From assembly GCA_963667855.2 (NCBI GenBank), contig CAXXKI010000021.1:1-64000 (forward strand): a stretch of 64,000 nt of DNA, given 5' to 3'. This document shows, in pieces, positions 25,289 through 34,763 of the stretch; the first letter of the stretch is position 1; the number at the start of each line of letters is the position of its first letter. The position numbers and the translations under genes are program-made. Source of the stretch: G963667855 sp963667855. GTDB taxonomy: Bacteria; Planctomycetota; Phycisphaerae; UBA1845. A model generated the notes under the pieces. It made no database searches. It was given only the letters and a program-made list of their open reading frames with translations, and was not told where the DNA came from.

Positions 25289-27268
25289 CTATTTCTCCAC
25301 CGTTATCTTGATGATCCCGGCAAAACCACCGCCAGGGACCATGGAGATATTCACCTTGCCCGAGCCTGCCACCTTGCTCCTGCCAACAACTATATCGCTT
25401 CCATACCTATCCGCGTTGGGACCATCTACCCAGGAACTCATCTCGTAATTCCCCTGACCGAGGAAATCCAGAGGCACCACGATATCCCGCTTCGTCCAGT
25501 CAGTCATGGCCCCTACATACCATGTCTGCCCTTTTCGACGAGCTACAACCACGTACTCACCAACCTCCGCGGCTAGCACCTTTGTCTCGTCCCAGGTAAC
25601 CGGCACCTGCCGCAGAAACGCCAGGCTCTCAGGATTCTCACGATAGTGGTTCGGACTGTCGGCCAGCATCTGCAGCGGACTTAAATACACCACGTACATC
25701 GCCAGTTGCTGAGCCCTCGTCCCCATGCTCGCCGGGCGGGCGAACATCGGCTTGAAATTTTTCTTCTGCAGGTTGTTCATCGCCCCCGGCGTGTAATCCA
25801 TCGGACCGGCCACCATACGGATAAACGGCAATAGAACAGCCATCGCCGGATTGGCCTTATCACACCACTTCGATTGCTCCAGACCGTTAACCGACTCTAT
25901 CGTCAAAACGTTAGGCCAGGTACGGTTTATCCCCGCCGGCTTCGATCCGCCGTGATAGTCCACTATCATCTTGTGCTTTGCTGCCTCTCTCGCGGCCTTG
26001 TATAGAAAATCCATCATGACCTGATCGTCACGCTGCATGAAGTCGATCTTCAAACCCGCTACTCCCCACCGCTCGAACTGCTCAAACGCGCGATCAAAGT
26101 TCGCTTCCAGGGCAACCGACGTCATCCACAGGATTATCCCAACCTGCCTGGAACGGCCATAGGCTACCAGCTCCGCCATTTCTATTTCCGGCACAACCTT
26201 CAACAGATTTTCCGGCCCCGGCACGCTCCACCCTTCGTCCAGAATGATATAGGGAATGCCGTTTTCGGCGGCAAAGTCGATATAATACTTGTACGTCTCC
26301 TGGTTCACTCCCGCCTTGAACGGCACGTCGTAGATATTCAACGCGTTCCACCAGTCCCAGGCTACCTTGCCCGGCTTGATCCACGACGGATCATCTATTC
26401 GCCCCTTGTCCGCCAGAAGATACGGCATGGCAGTACTTAAAAGCGTTTCTCCGTTTCCCAACACAAAAACTCGCCAGGGAAATGTCCTTTCACCCACCGT
26501 TTTCGCCAGAAATGCCTCCCGCTTAACCACCTCCATGGTCCGATCGCCCTTCAGCTCGGTCCTTGCCGGATAACCCGGAAACACGCCGGTCAACTTCGTA
26601 TCATTGCTGCCCGTTATCCATAATCCGGGATATCCCTCAACATTCACATCGGTCGCCAGCAGATAGTTGTTCTTACCCAGATCAAAAAGAAGCGGTGCGG
26701 GAGCTGGTTTGTCTCCCCCGGTCTGCGAGACAGGCTTATATTTGAAATCACTCTCCTGGTGCGAGATAAATCCCTTACCGTTTGGAATAGGGAAATATAC
26801 CTTCACATCCTCGCGAAACTTTAAGGTAAACCCCTCCTGATTGACCACGATCTGCCGTTTGCCACTCGCCGATTCCCAGCGAAAAGCCACACCATCGTCA
26901 TAGGCTCTTAAACACAGGCCGCAGCCACCGGCAAAACGAATTCGCCGCTGGTTGTATTGATCGCGCAGCCTGGAACCAATTGTGGAGACAACCGGCTCCA
27001 CTACCTGATCGACCTCCTCGAAGTCACTTCGCTCGACCTCCGCCTTACCTGGAAACTTCTTACCATCTATGGTTATCGAAACAGGTGCCCCCTCGATAAT
27101 CTCCTGCCCATCACGAAAAACCGAATAGGTAGTGCTGCTATCAGAGTGCTTTATTACAAGCCGGTTTCGCCCGTCCGGCGACGCAACCCCATACTCCGCC
27201 CCGCAGCTCTGAGAAACGTAACCCGCCATCATAACTATAATCCCAATCAACCCACCAACTCTGATCAT
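25289..27268 (-). CDS. Secreted glycoside hydrolase family 97 (alpha-glucosidase/alpha-galactosidase type)
   Basis: 659 residues. A signal peptide (VGGLIGIIVMMAGYVSQSCG) may carry a lipoprotein cysteine. The N-terminal beta domain (SPDGRNRLVIKHSDSSTTYS) is followed by a TIM-barrel core: AWDWWNALNIYDVPFKAGVN, YIILDEGWSVPG, GVAGLKIDFMQRDDQVMMDF, IVDYHGGSKPAGINRTWPN and TIESVNGLEQSKW. A small C-terminal beta domain closes it. This is the GH97 pattern; members cleave alpha-linked glucose or galactose, and the sequence alone does not choose between inverting and retaining mechanisms. The ATG at 27268 is preferred over one at 27325 because AGGA precedes it and the signal peptide then begins at once. 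Confidence 0.9.
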   Translation of the reverse strand: MIRVGGLIGIIVMMAGYVSQSCGAEYGVASPDGRNRLVIKHSDSSTTYSVFRDGQEIIEGAPVSITIDGKKFPGKAEVERSDFEEVDQVVEPVVSTIGSRLRDQYNQRRIRFAGGCGLCLRAYDDGVAFRWESASGKRQIVVNQEGFTLKFREDVKVYFPIPNGKGFISHQESDFKYKPVSQTGGDKPAPAPLLFDLGKNNYLLATDVNVEGYPGLWITGSNDTKLTGVFPGYPARTELKGDRTMEVVKREAFLAKTVGERTFPWRVFVLGNGETLLSTAMPYLLADKGRIDDPSWIKPGKVAWDWWNALNIYDVPFKAGVNQETYKYYIDFAAENGIPYIILDEGWSVPGPENLLKVVPEIEMAELVAYGRSRQVGIILWMTSVALEANFDRAFEQFERWGVAGLKIDFMQRDDQVMMDFLYKAAREAAKHKMIVDYHGGSKPAGINRTWPNVLTIESVNGLEQSKWCDKANPAMAVLLPFIRMVAGPMDYTPGAMNNLQKKNFKPMFARPASMGTRAQQLAMYVVYLSPLQMLADSPNHYRENPESLAFLRQVPVTWDETKVLAAEVGEYVVVARRKGQTWYVGAMTDWTKRDIVVPLDFLGQGNYEMSSWVDGPNADRYGSDIVVGRSKVAGSGKVNISMVPGGGFAGIIKITVEK

Positions 27269-27990
27269 GGCAACATATCCTGTTAATAATCCTTTTTGAA
27301 ACCATTTCCCCATAAGGCAAAACATTTATAACCCACCTCGATGCTCATGTATAGATCCAATTGCCCGCCCCACCGTCTTATCAAAACGGGTTGCAAGCCG
27401 CCCAAATCCGAAACCCTCACCGATCAACTCCATCGCTTTTCCCTCCCGACTCTAAACATCTGACCAACTCCCGAAACCTCCCCCGCCGGCAACCTCTCAA
27501 CCACCCCTCAAACCGGCGAAACAATACACTTCTCCACCCCTATAACGTAGACAGTGACCACCCTTTTTCGCCCCAAAAAAGATAAATCCGGCTTCTCGCC
27601 CCCAAAAACGGCGATTTTCACAAAAAAAACCTGCCACAGTGCCACCCCGTGTCACTCAGCATCGCACCTTTACGCTCTCAAAAATGGCTGCGAAAAAATC
27701 AAATCCACCGCTGGTCTGCGTCGCCCCGGACTCCCCGGCCTTTCCGCAGCTAGTTCCGCCGAACGTTTATCAGGTTACAATACGCGTCCTATATCACCGG
27801 GCGTGACATGCGATTCCTCCTTATGGATGTTCCAACCAGGATCAATTACTTGCCATTTACAAAACATAAAATGCAGTTACTCCCATCCGTTTCCGACCTA
27901 AGTTATAAACCTGGATCATCGTATCCATCGGGCAGGCATAGGCATTTCACTGTATAGGCAGGTACGTTTTATACGGGTCGGAGAAACGTA
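27269..27990. other. Divergent promoter interval, pyrimidine-rich on the plus strand
   Basis: About 720 bases between divergent genes. The plus strand from about 27380 to 27640 is very poor in G and rich in C and A, which keeps frames open by composition. None of the possible proteins has a ribosome site or recognisable domain. It should contain the promoters of the GH97 and CpaB genes. Confidence 0.45.
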
Positions 27991-28749
27991 ATGAAAAGCA
28001 AGGCGATAATTCCACTGATCGTTGGACTCGTAATCGGCATAATCGCAATTCAATACACCGTAGATACGGTAAACGCGGCCAAACAGCCTCCAGCACCTGT
28101 TCCACTTGTAAAAGTGGTTTTCGCCAGGCAGGATATCACCCCCGCAGACTACATTACCGAGGACATGCTGGAACTCCGGGAAGTGCCCAAAGCTTCACTC
28201 CTGCCGCGACAAACTGTCACGGACGTCAAGAACATTATCCAAAGGGTTCCTGGAATGGCTATTCCCGCAGGGGTCCCGGTTTTCTCCATGATGCTCAAAA
28301 AACCAGGTGCCACCGTCGAAATCCCCAGTCGCCTGGAACCGGGAGAACGAGCGGTGGCTGTAAGAATAGATGAATCCTCCGGCGTTGCGTACCTCGTTAA
28401 ACCGGGTGATTGGGTCGATGTCCACGCCATGATGGAATCTGTGGACGAGCTTACCGGAAAACACATGAAAGAAGATAAAACCATATTGCAGTACGTAAAG
28501 GTCGGTGCGGTTGGACAGAATACGGCCTCGGAGGAAAAGGACAACGTCGCCAGAGGCAGGCAATATAAAACCATTACCCTGATCATCAAAAAAGACGACG
28601 TATCCAGGTTAAACAACGCCAAGCTCAAAGGGGAAATCACCCTCGCCCTGCGGAGTCCCGATGACGATGAAATCGTTCCGGAGAAGCAACCACATAAGGT
28701 TATTGAAGTAATTAACGAATCGACGATTAAGAAAATAGTCGACGAATAA
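27991..28749 (+). CDS. cpaB: Flp pilus assembly protein CpaB (RcpC), SAF domain
   Basis: 252 residues. An N-terminal membrane helix (IIPLIVGLVIGIIAIQY) is followed by a SAF domain (VVFARQDITPADYITEDMLE, VPKASLLPRQTV, PAGVPVFSMML) and the CpaB core (ERAVAVRIDESSGVAYLVKP, GDWVDVHAMME). In Flp/Tad pili this periplasmic protein works with the secretin CpaC. GGAG lies 7 bases before the ATG. No other tad gene is nearby: upstream is a GH97 gene, downstream a glycosidase-like gene. It is thus an orphan, perhaps serving a pilus encoded elsewhere. Confidence 0.85.
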   Translation: MKSKAIIPLIVGLVIGIIAIQYTVDTVNAAKQPPAPVPLVKVVFARQDITPADYITEDMLELREVPKASLLPRQTVTDVKNIIQRVPGMAIPAGVPVFSMMLKKPGATVEIPSRLEPGERAVAVRIDESSGVAYLVKPGDWVDVHAMMESVDELTGKHMKEDKTILQYVKVGAVGQNTASEEKDNVARGRQYKTITLIIKKDDVSRLNNAKLKGEITLALRSPDDDEIVPEKQPHKVIEVINESTIKKIVDE

Positions 28750-28953
28750 TCACCCGCAACCCTAAATACCAGCTATTCGTCTCATCCGTGAAATGCGAAC
28801 GTATCCGACTGACCTTTGAAAGCTCTTCGCGACCTGATCTCGGCGATATAAGGCTGAAACTGTAGTTTGCAGACCACACCCCCTATCGAAGTTCCTCCGT
28901 AAACCGAATTCGGTTATAACTGCCCCCGGTTATTTCACAGCCCGACGAGGTAA

Positions 28954-30978
28954 ATGGAGTTCATGATGATGTGTGTCAGCAACGGCAATCGAGCAGGTAT
29001 TTCTCGCAGACTGATATTGGCGATAGCAGCAGTGGCCATGTGTACAGGTATATGCCTGGCAGACTCCGCTGAAACGAAGTCCGCCACCACGTATGAATGG
29101 CTCTCCGACGCCCGCTTCATCTCCTGGCGAATCAGCGGATTCTGCGACCTGGAGACCGCTCGCAAGCATGCCCGAAAACTCAAAGCAACCGGGGCCAACA
29201 CGGTAATCACCTTTGGTTTCCATTACCGGTTTCAGTACGTCGAGGACTTTCCCAAAATCAAGCAGAACTTGAAGAACATCGTCACCGCATGCCACGAGAT
29301 CGGGTTACGGGTTATCGAACATCACAGTGCGACCTTCGTCCCACCGGATAAACTGAAATCGGTGGTAAACGGAATTCCCCTTACCGACTGCACGGTCATC
29401 AGCGCCCGCGACGGCAAGCCGCCATACTTCGAGCAATATAAAATCATCATGCTCTGCTGCAACAACCCGAAATTCCGTAAGATTTACTTCGATTACGTTT
29501 TGGACCTGGCCAAAGAAACCGGCATCGACGCCCTGATGTCCGACGATATCGAGTTCTGCCCCGACTGGTATGTCTGCTCCTGCAAATACTGCCGGGAGAA
29601 GTTCAAAAAATCCGGCGGTTGCGAACTTCCCAACGGCACTTCCGACCAATGGGGTAATCACAACGATCCATGGTTCCGCCAGTGGCAAAAGTTCCGAATG
29701 CGCTCCGTCGGTGACTACTACGTCGACCTGCGCAAAGAAATGGATAACGCAGGCTTACAGATCCCTCTGCTCGGTTGTTTGGCCGGCGCTTCCAACCTGA
29801 TCCTCTCCCAGAATTGGGGAATGACCGGGGAGGAGTTCGCACGCGGCGTCGATCTCAACTTCTACGAAGCCTGGTTCACCTGCAGTAACCTTTACGTCTG
29901 GCGCGCACAGGCCGCCGAAATCAACTACTACCTCGGTATAGGCCGCAGGTTCGGACAACAGCTATTCACTCTCAACTATACCAGGTCGGAAGAAGACCTG
30001 TTCTTCATGTGGGCGTTTAATCTGGTACAGGGCGACCGGCTCTGGCTCAACACTATCCCCGCAAAACCCGAAGAAACCTTCGACTGGGAAAAGAAGCACG
30101 AAGAGCTATTCCGCTTTCCGAAAACGCTATCCAACATCGCCTTTCTGTTCTCCCGGCAGACGCGCGACGTCTACGGCGGGTTTGACGAAAAATACTATCT
30201 GCACGAGTGGCGAGGCTGGTCGGAGATGCTTACGGAAACGAACATCCCCTACGACACCGTTCTGGACGCCGACCTTACCGAGAATCTGTCCAGGTACAAA
30301 CTGCTCATCCTCCCCAACGCCGCGTGCCTTTCAAACGACCAGGTGGCGGGTATCAGACGCTATGTGGAAAAAGGCGGAAAAGTCATCGCCACGCACGATC
30401 TTGCACGTTACGACGAAACCGGGGCCAAGCGCAATCGCTCGGCATTGGCCGACTGGATCTCAGCACCGCCGGCCGGCGTCACCTATTACGCCGAAAAGGT
30501 CGGCGCAACGCAGATATATCCTATTCCCCTCTTCTCCGCGGGAGTCGACGAAATCAAGTGGACTGACACCCGGGATATGGAATTGCGGCAAAAACTATTA
30601 GCCAAAATCCATCAAGCGGCCACCCCGCTGCCCTGGCGGCTGGCGAAAGGAAACGCCGGAGTACTCGCCAACATGCACCGCGTAACTGGACAAAAGGGAG
30701 ACTTCCTGGTTGCCCACCTGTTAAACGTAGCTCCGCTCGCCCTGGGAAAAACAGAACTGCTTCGCCGAAAGAGTGCCCCGCCCTACAATCCGCAGTCTTT
30801 CCCCGGCCCGGTAACCCTGGAGTTCCGAGCGAACACTCCGAAGTCCGCAACGCTATACTCGCCGGACAACACCAACCCCACCACCTTACCGATTACGGCC
30901 AATGGTGACGCGTGGCAGATAACGATTCAACCGAACCAGATTCGCAGATACGGAGCGATTAAGATAGATATCGAGTAG
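28954..30978 (+). CDS. Secreted glycosidase-like protein with beta-galactosidase-type trimerisation domain
   Basis: About 670 residues. After a signal peptide (LILAIAAVAMCTGICLADS) comes a TIM-barrel-like region (SWRISGFCDLETARKHARKL, ANTVITFGFHYRF, IDALMSDDIEFCPDWYVCS). A glutamine-amidotransferase-like domain follows (FSRQTRDVYGGFDEKYYLHE, DLTENLSRYKLLILPNAACL, VEKGGKVIATHDLARYDETG), as in the trimerisation domain of GH42 enzymes, then a small beta domain. A cysteine cluster (CPDWYVCSCKYCREKF), seen in related uncharacterised glycosidase families, may bind metal. The exact start is uncertain because several ATGs lie at 28954-28971. Substrate unknown. Confidence 0.75.
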   Translation: MEFMMMCVSNGNRAGISRRLILAIAAVAMCTGICLADSAETKSATTYEWLSDARFISWRISGFCDLETARKHARKLKATGANTVITFGFHYRFQYVEDFPKIKQNLKNIVTACHEIGLRVIEHHSATFVPPDKLKSVVNGIPLTDCTVISARDGKPPYFEQYKIIMLCCNNPKFRKIYFDYVLDLAKETGIDALMSDDIEFCPDWYVCSCKYCREKFKKSGGCELPNGTSDQWGNHNDPWFRQWQKFRMRSVGDYYVDLRKEMDNAGLQIPLLGCLAGASNLILSQNWGMTGEEFARGVDLNFYEAWFTCSNLYVWRAQAAEINYYLGIGRRFGQQLFTLNYTRSEEDLFFMWAFNLVQGDRLWLNTIPAKPEETFDWEKKHEELFRFPKTLSNIAFLFSRQTRDVYGGFDEKYYLHEWRGWSEMLTETNIPYDTVLDADLTENLSRYKLLILPNAACLSNDQVAGIRRYVEKGGKVIATHDLARYDETGAKRNRSALADWISAPPAGVTYYAEKVGATQIYPIPLFSAGVDEIKWTDTRDMELRQKLLAKIHQAATPLPWRLAKGNAGVLANMHRVTGQKGDFLVAHLLNVAPLALGKTELLRRKSAPPYNPQSFPGPVTLEFRANTPKSATLYSPDNTNPTTLPITANGDAWQITIQPNQIRRYGAIKIDIE

Positions 30979-31312
30979 GTTGCTGGGATAGATGTTGTCC
31001 CTCCACAGCCTCTTGTTCCGCTTTTACGGATCGACCTACGAGAACTGCTCCACGAGACAATCGGGTTTACCCCGCCAAAGGTCCGGCAACGGCGGACCAA
31101 GGGTTTTAGCCCAGTACGTAAGTGCCGGATAACGTAACACCGCAATAATAACCGCTAGTGGAAACCGACGGACGAAATGCGTAAGTACCCTTCGGCGGAC
31201 TTTGGGATACGTCGATCTGAAATCCACGATCCCTTTTCAGCGGGCTTGGAACGCGTTTGTCGATAACTACTATCTGTCGTTGACGTCAACATTCGTAGAA
31301 AACCTCTTGCTT
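30979..31312. other. Gene-free interval with imperfect inverted segments
   Basis: About 330 bases with no supported gene. It holds GGTCC/GGACC and related GGCGGAC segments around 31070-31100 and 31193-31205 that recall the arms of the structured repeats. They do not line up well enough to call a fourth copy. Confidence 0.4.
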
Positions 31313-31726
31313 TCATTTCGATGCTGGTGTTGAATTACCACATTCCGGGCAGGTGCCACTGATGTTACCGGCCAGGTCGTATTTACAGATAGGGCATACA
31401 TTCTGGCCAAGTGAAACAACCTCGTATTGCGTAACAATATCGTCGGTAAAATAAACACCGCCGAACATGCATGTCTTGCAGTATGCCCGGTGGTCCCTGC
31501 CTTCGGCATCTTTATATAACACAGAATATATTCGCTGGTATCTATTGACGGACCAACCTTTTCCGAAGGGTGCCCAGTTAACTTGAATCCGTTTAGCGCC
31601 ACGTTCGACCAGATAGCGGTGGATTCTGTTTTTATCCATTTTGCCGGCAATTATGCGCGAAATAACAGCTAAAATCATCACCACTACCGCTATAATTATT
31701 ACAAGCACAATCTCCTGAGTTTGCAT
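31313..31726 (-). CDS. Small membrane protein with C-terminal zinc ribbon
   Basis: 137 residues. An N-terminal helix (IVLVIIIAVVVMILAVISRI) is followed by a basic cytoplasmic part. A pair of cysteines (YCKTCMFGG) and a closing ribbon (CPICKYDLAGNISGTCPECG) should bind one or two zinc ions. The ribbon type, CP-x-C-x-YDL-x-GN-x(3)-CPECG, is frequent in small planctomycete proteins. AGGAAAAG lies 7 bases before the ATG at 31726, so this start is preferred over 31753. Function unknown. Confidence 0.7.
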   Translation of the reverse strand: MQTQEIVLVIIIAVVVMILAVISRIIAGKMDKNRIHRYLVERGAKRIQVNWAPFGKGWSVNRYQRIYSVLYKDAEGRDHRAYCKTCMFGGVYFTDDIVTQYEVVSLGQNVCPICKYDLAGNISGTCPECGNSTPASK

Positions 31727-32103
31727 TGACTTTTCCTGTTCCTGGCCAACCATCTGTTTATTGGTTGCAGTTTAATTCAAGGCGTGTGGTATTACAATTA
31801 GTTTGTTATATATATGACATCGGCGGTGATTTTTCACTAGTGGATGCGTATTCACCAGTTTTTGGAGCGACAGGAAAGTGTAACGAGGACACGGCTAAGT
31901 GGTATGTAACGGGGAACAGGCCACCTATTGTGTGGTATACTTATGTCCCCTTTATTTCGCGGAAAGCTACCGATCCTTCCCCCACTCCTCCCAAAAGACC
32001 ACGAGGAATGGGCAGCCAGCTGAAAGGAGGAAGAAAACTGTTGATCCTAAATAATATTGGGTTGGTTTTAGCCAAAAACTAACGCACCCCCGTTTCGCAA
32101 ACG
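31727..32103. other. Interval without a supported gene
   Basis: About 375 bases. A plus-strand frame from 31726 to 32082 has no ribosome site and no recognisable domain and is taken as chance. No terminator was seen. Confidence 0.4.
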
Positions 32104-33165
32104 TCAATAAGGAGGAAACAGCCGGCGAAACCCGTGAACAAGAACTACTGACATGAACAGAAGATTGCGTGGCAGTATCCCCGGCCAGCATAGCGGCAGC
32201 GGCTCGGGGTTTTCTATATCATCAGCAAACCCAGCCAGTCGCTCGGCTAGATGCGTCATCCATTTTACCGAACGGGGCCAATCAACCAGACGATCCAGCC
32301 ACTCATGAGGAATGGCGTTTTGCCCCGAACCGGCACCAAGTAATCCGCCGACAATCGCCCCGGTCGTATCCGCATCCCCTCCCAGTTTTATAACCGCCTC
32401 CACTCCACCGCGAAAATCACCATGATGGCGAAGCCAACTAAACAGGCAAACCGGAACAGTATGTAAGACGTATCCGCTTACCCCCTCGGCCAAACCCAAC
32501 GCATTGGCAAAATCATCAACAGACGCACCGCCATTCAAATGCTCTTGGATATTATCCAGTGCAGCCAGAAAATGCTTATCCAACTCGCTCCCGGATACCT
32601 CACGAATATACTTTTCCCAATCGACACCGTTTTCTCCCGCCCTGGCAGCATACCTCGCCGCCTTGGCAATCAACAATGCCCCCTGCTCCGCCAGCGGATC
32701 GGTATGTGTCATTCGCGTCGACCGGTTAACCAGGGCACGCAGCAACTCATCGTCATCACTGGCAAACACACCGATAATCGGCGCCCGCATCGCCGGCCCG
32801 TTACCAGCCGACCACACGCCGCTATTTCTCCAGGAATATCCAATCCACAACCGGACAATGGATTTCAAAGTAGCCAAACCCACTCCCGCAGGTATACCCG
32901 CCAGCCACCCCCGCAACCTCCAGGCCAGCGATTGGGCAAACCTGTCCGGATCGCCGCCCGAAGCCAACAGTGCCTGAGCTACCATACAGGTGTGTTCGGT
33001 ATCGTCACTTATCATCCCCCTCCCGAACAGCAAGCGCTGCCGCAATTGCGAATTACCGTAGAAACGCTGCGCCCGGCGACGAGACAACCCCTCCCGAGGC
33101 AACCCCACAGAATCCCCCACGGCCGCCCCCAGAATGCATCCCGTGATGGAATCAATAGTATTCAT
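32104..33165 (-). CDS. ADP-ribosylglycohydrolase family protein (DraG-like)
   Basis: About 353 residues. The fold begins DSITGCILGAAVGDSVGLP. Metal-binding motifs of the family are present: SDDTEHT, THTDPLAEQGALL and KLGGDADTTGAIVGGLLGA. Members remove ADP-ribose from proteins or related substrates using two magnesium ions in the cytoplasm. The length is typical. The start is uncertain: the ATG at 33165 places the motif about 5 residues in, as usual. No partner ADP-ribosyltransferase was seen nearby. Confidence 0.85.
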   Translation of the reverse strand: MNTIDSITGCILGAAVGDSVGLPREGLSRRRAQRFYGNSQLRQRLLFGRGMISDDTEHTCMVAQALLASGGDPDRFAQSLAWRLRGWLAGIPAGVGLATLKSIVRLWIGYSWRNSGVWSAGNGPAMRAPIIGVFASDDDELLRALVNRSTRMTHTDPLAEQGALLIAKAARYAARAGENGVDWEKYIREVSGSELDKHFLAALDNIQEHLNGGASVDDFANALGLAEGVSGYVLHTVPVCLFSWLRHHGDFRGGVEAVIKLGGDADTTGAIVGGLLGAGSGQNAIPHEWLDRLVDWPRSVKWMTHLAERLAGFADDIENPEPLPLCWPGILPRNLLFMSVVLVHGFRRLFPPY

Positions 33166-33247
33166 ATTGCCGAATACCAATAACACACATTAGTCGATAG
33201 CATCCCGTCGGAGCGATGCCCCGACCTACAAACTTTCGCCAATTAAA

Positions 33248-33538
33248 TCAAACTATCTTCGTCATTTCATTCACGTTAAACTCTTCAATGGCCCCCTCTG
33301 TTGCGGCTACGTACTCCTGCAGATGCCGACTCTCTATATGCGTCTGCCAAAGCTCGCGAGATTCCCAATTCTCAAAAAACAGGAAATGGGCAAGATTGAC
33401 GTTATCCTGATGTAAATCGTATTGCAGACACCCCGCTTCCATACGCGTGGGCTCTACAAGCTTCTCTAGCTCCGCTTTCACGAAATCGATCTTATCAGGT
33501 TTGGCTATAATATTGGCAATAATCGTTAGTTCTGACAT
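33248..33538 (-). CDS. Quinol monooxygenase-like (ABM domain) protein
   Basis: 96 residues forming one antibiotic-biosynthesis monooxygenase (YgiN-type) ferredoxin-like domain: ELTIIANIIAKPDKIDFVKA, EAGCLQYDLHQDN and FFENWESRELWQTHIESRHL are the usual landmarks. Such small dimeric proteins oxidise quinols or act in stress responses without a cofactor. AAGGA lies about 8 bases before the ATG at 33538. It stands alone between the ADP-ribosylhydrolase and tatC genes. Confidence 0.85.
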   Translation of the reverse strand: MSELTIIANIIAKPDKIDFVKAELEKLVEPTRMEAGCLQYDLHQDNVNLAHFLFFENWESRELWQTHIESRHLQEYVAATEGAIEEFNVNEMTKIV

Positions 33539-33670
33539 GGCCACATCCTTTCCTATCAGTAGCGGTGAACCTTAAAAGAAACCGCCACCGCCTCCGTAGA
33601 CTAACACCTTTGCGATTTCCGATTATTGGTAACGTACGCCAGGATGTAAATGAGATCAACTTGTAGCGGC

Positions 33671-34702
33671 TTATGCCGTTTTCCCCACCCCTTTGCGGCG
33701 ATCGAGGTATCTGGAAACCACCAGGGCGCCTTCAAAGAGCAACAGCATGGGTAACGCCAGGAGGATCTGGCTGAGTACATCCGGCGGAGTCAGGAATGCG
33801 GCCGCCGCGAATATCCCCACTATTACGTAACGGCGGGCCTTACCCAGCTCTTCCACCGATACGATTTTCAAACCGGTCAAAAACAGGATCACCAGGGGAA
33901 GCTCAAACGCAATTCCAAAAGCCAGCGACATCATCAGCACGAAGCTGATATACCTGTCGAAAGCGAACTGGTTCCTCAGGGCGAACACGTTCTTCTCGGG
34001 ATTCATCGGAATGCTGAGTATGCCGTTTTCCGTCTGCACACAATACAGTTTACGCGTGGTATTTACCCAAGCCGCCCCCACCGGTGGATTCTCCGGATTC
34101 CTATCCACGGTTATAACGCTCGATTCAACCGGAGGAATAACCAGATCCTCATCTCCGGCATCCGGTACATTGCCGAGCATTTTCATCACGAATCCCGGGG
34201 TCAGATCATCAACCTCGATGGATTCTCCGAACATGACGAAGAAATTAAGCACCAGCGGCATGACAATGTAAAACATGAACACCACGCCGGCGACAAACAG
34301 CCCCAGCGAACTGGGAGCAACAAGGCGAAAGAAACGCTGTTCGTGTTTATACAATCCAACCGAAACGAAGTGCCAGATCTGGAGCAGGATCCAGGGCATG
34401 GCAATTATCACACCGGCGAGAAACGCGATCTTGAGATACCCCACAAACGCATCCGGCGGACTGAGAGCCTGGATTTCCGGCCTCTGTCCGTGTACATCGA
34501 GGATGATAAGAGCCGGACGCAGGATTATCGCGATGATATCAGTCGCGAAAAACAGGCTTAGAACCGTAGCGATAGCAAGCCCGGCCAGTCCGCGTATACA
34601 GTGAATGCGCAATTCCTCCAGGTGATCGCCAAAGGACATCACCCCTGAAGTAATCGCTTCACGGCTACCGGCCGCTGCTTCATGTCGCTCGTCTGAAACC
34701 AT
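33671..34702 (-). CDS. tatC: Sec-independent protein translocase TatC with enlarged periplasmic loop
   Basis: About 343 residues, against roughly 240-270 for most TatC. The N-terminal signature MSFGDHLEELRIHCIRGL and six hydrophobic segments are present (LAGLAIATVLSLFFATDIIA; FLAGVIIAMPWILLQIWHFV; LFVAGVVFMFYIVMPLVLNF; YISFVLMMSLAFGIAFELPL). An extra segment of about 75 residues (DDLTPGFVMKMLGNVPDAGD to about FALRNQFAFD) sits in the periplasmic loop after the third helix. TatC recognises twin-arginine signal peptides. No tatA/B is adjacent. The start is uncertain between an ATG at 34702 and a TTG at 34735. The downstream neighbour is unrelated. Confidence 0.9.
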   Translation of the reverse strand: MVSDERHEAAAGSREAITSGVMSFGDHLEELRIHCIRGLAGLAIATVLSLFFATDIIAIILRPALIILDVHGQRPEIQALSPPDAFVGYLKIAFLAGVIIAMPWILLQIWHFVSVGLYKHEQRFFRLVAPSSLGLFVAGVVFMFYIVMPLVLNFFVMFGESIEVDDLTPGFVMKMLGNVPDAGDEDLVIPPVESSVITVDRNPENPPVGAAWVNTTRKLYCVQTENGILSIPMNPEKNVFALRNQFAFDRYISFVLMMSLAFGIAFELPLVILFLTGLKIVSVEELGKARRYVIVGIFAAAAFLTPPDVLSQILLALPMLLLFEGALVVSRYLDRRKGVGKTA

Positions 34703-34763
34703 AATCCTCGTCACAACAGATGCAAAGCGTTTCAATCCCGATTAAAAACCATGTTGGCAAAAA

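Noticed and set aside
27361..27901. Two plus-strand frames of 74 and 115 codons before cpaB
   Set aside because: They arise from a G-poor composition, have no ribosome site and no recognisable sequence.
31040..31210. A fourth, inverted copy of the structured repeat
   Set aside because: Segments such as CCAAAGGTCCG and CCGCTAGTGG recall the family, but the order and pairing of stems could not be aligned.
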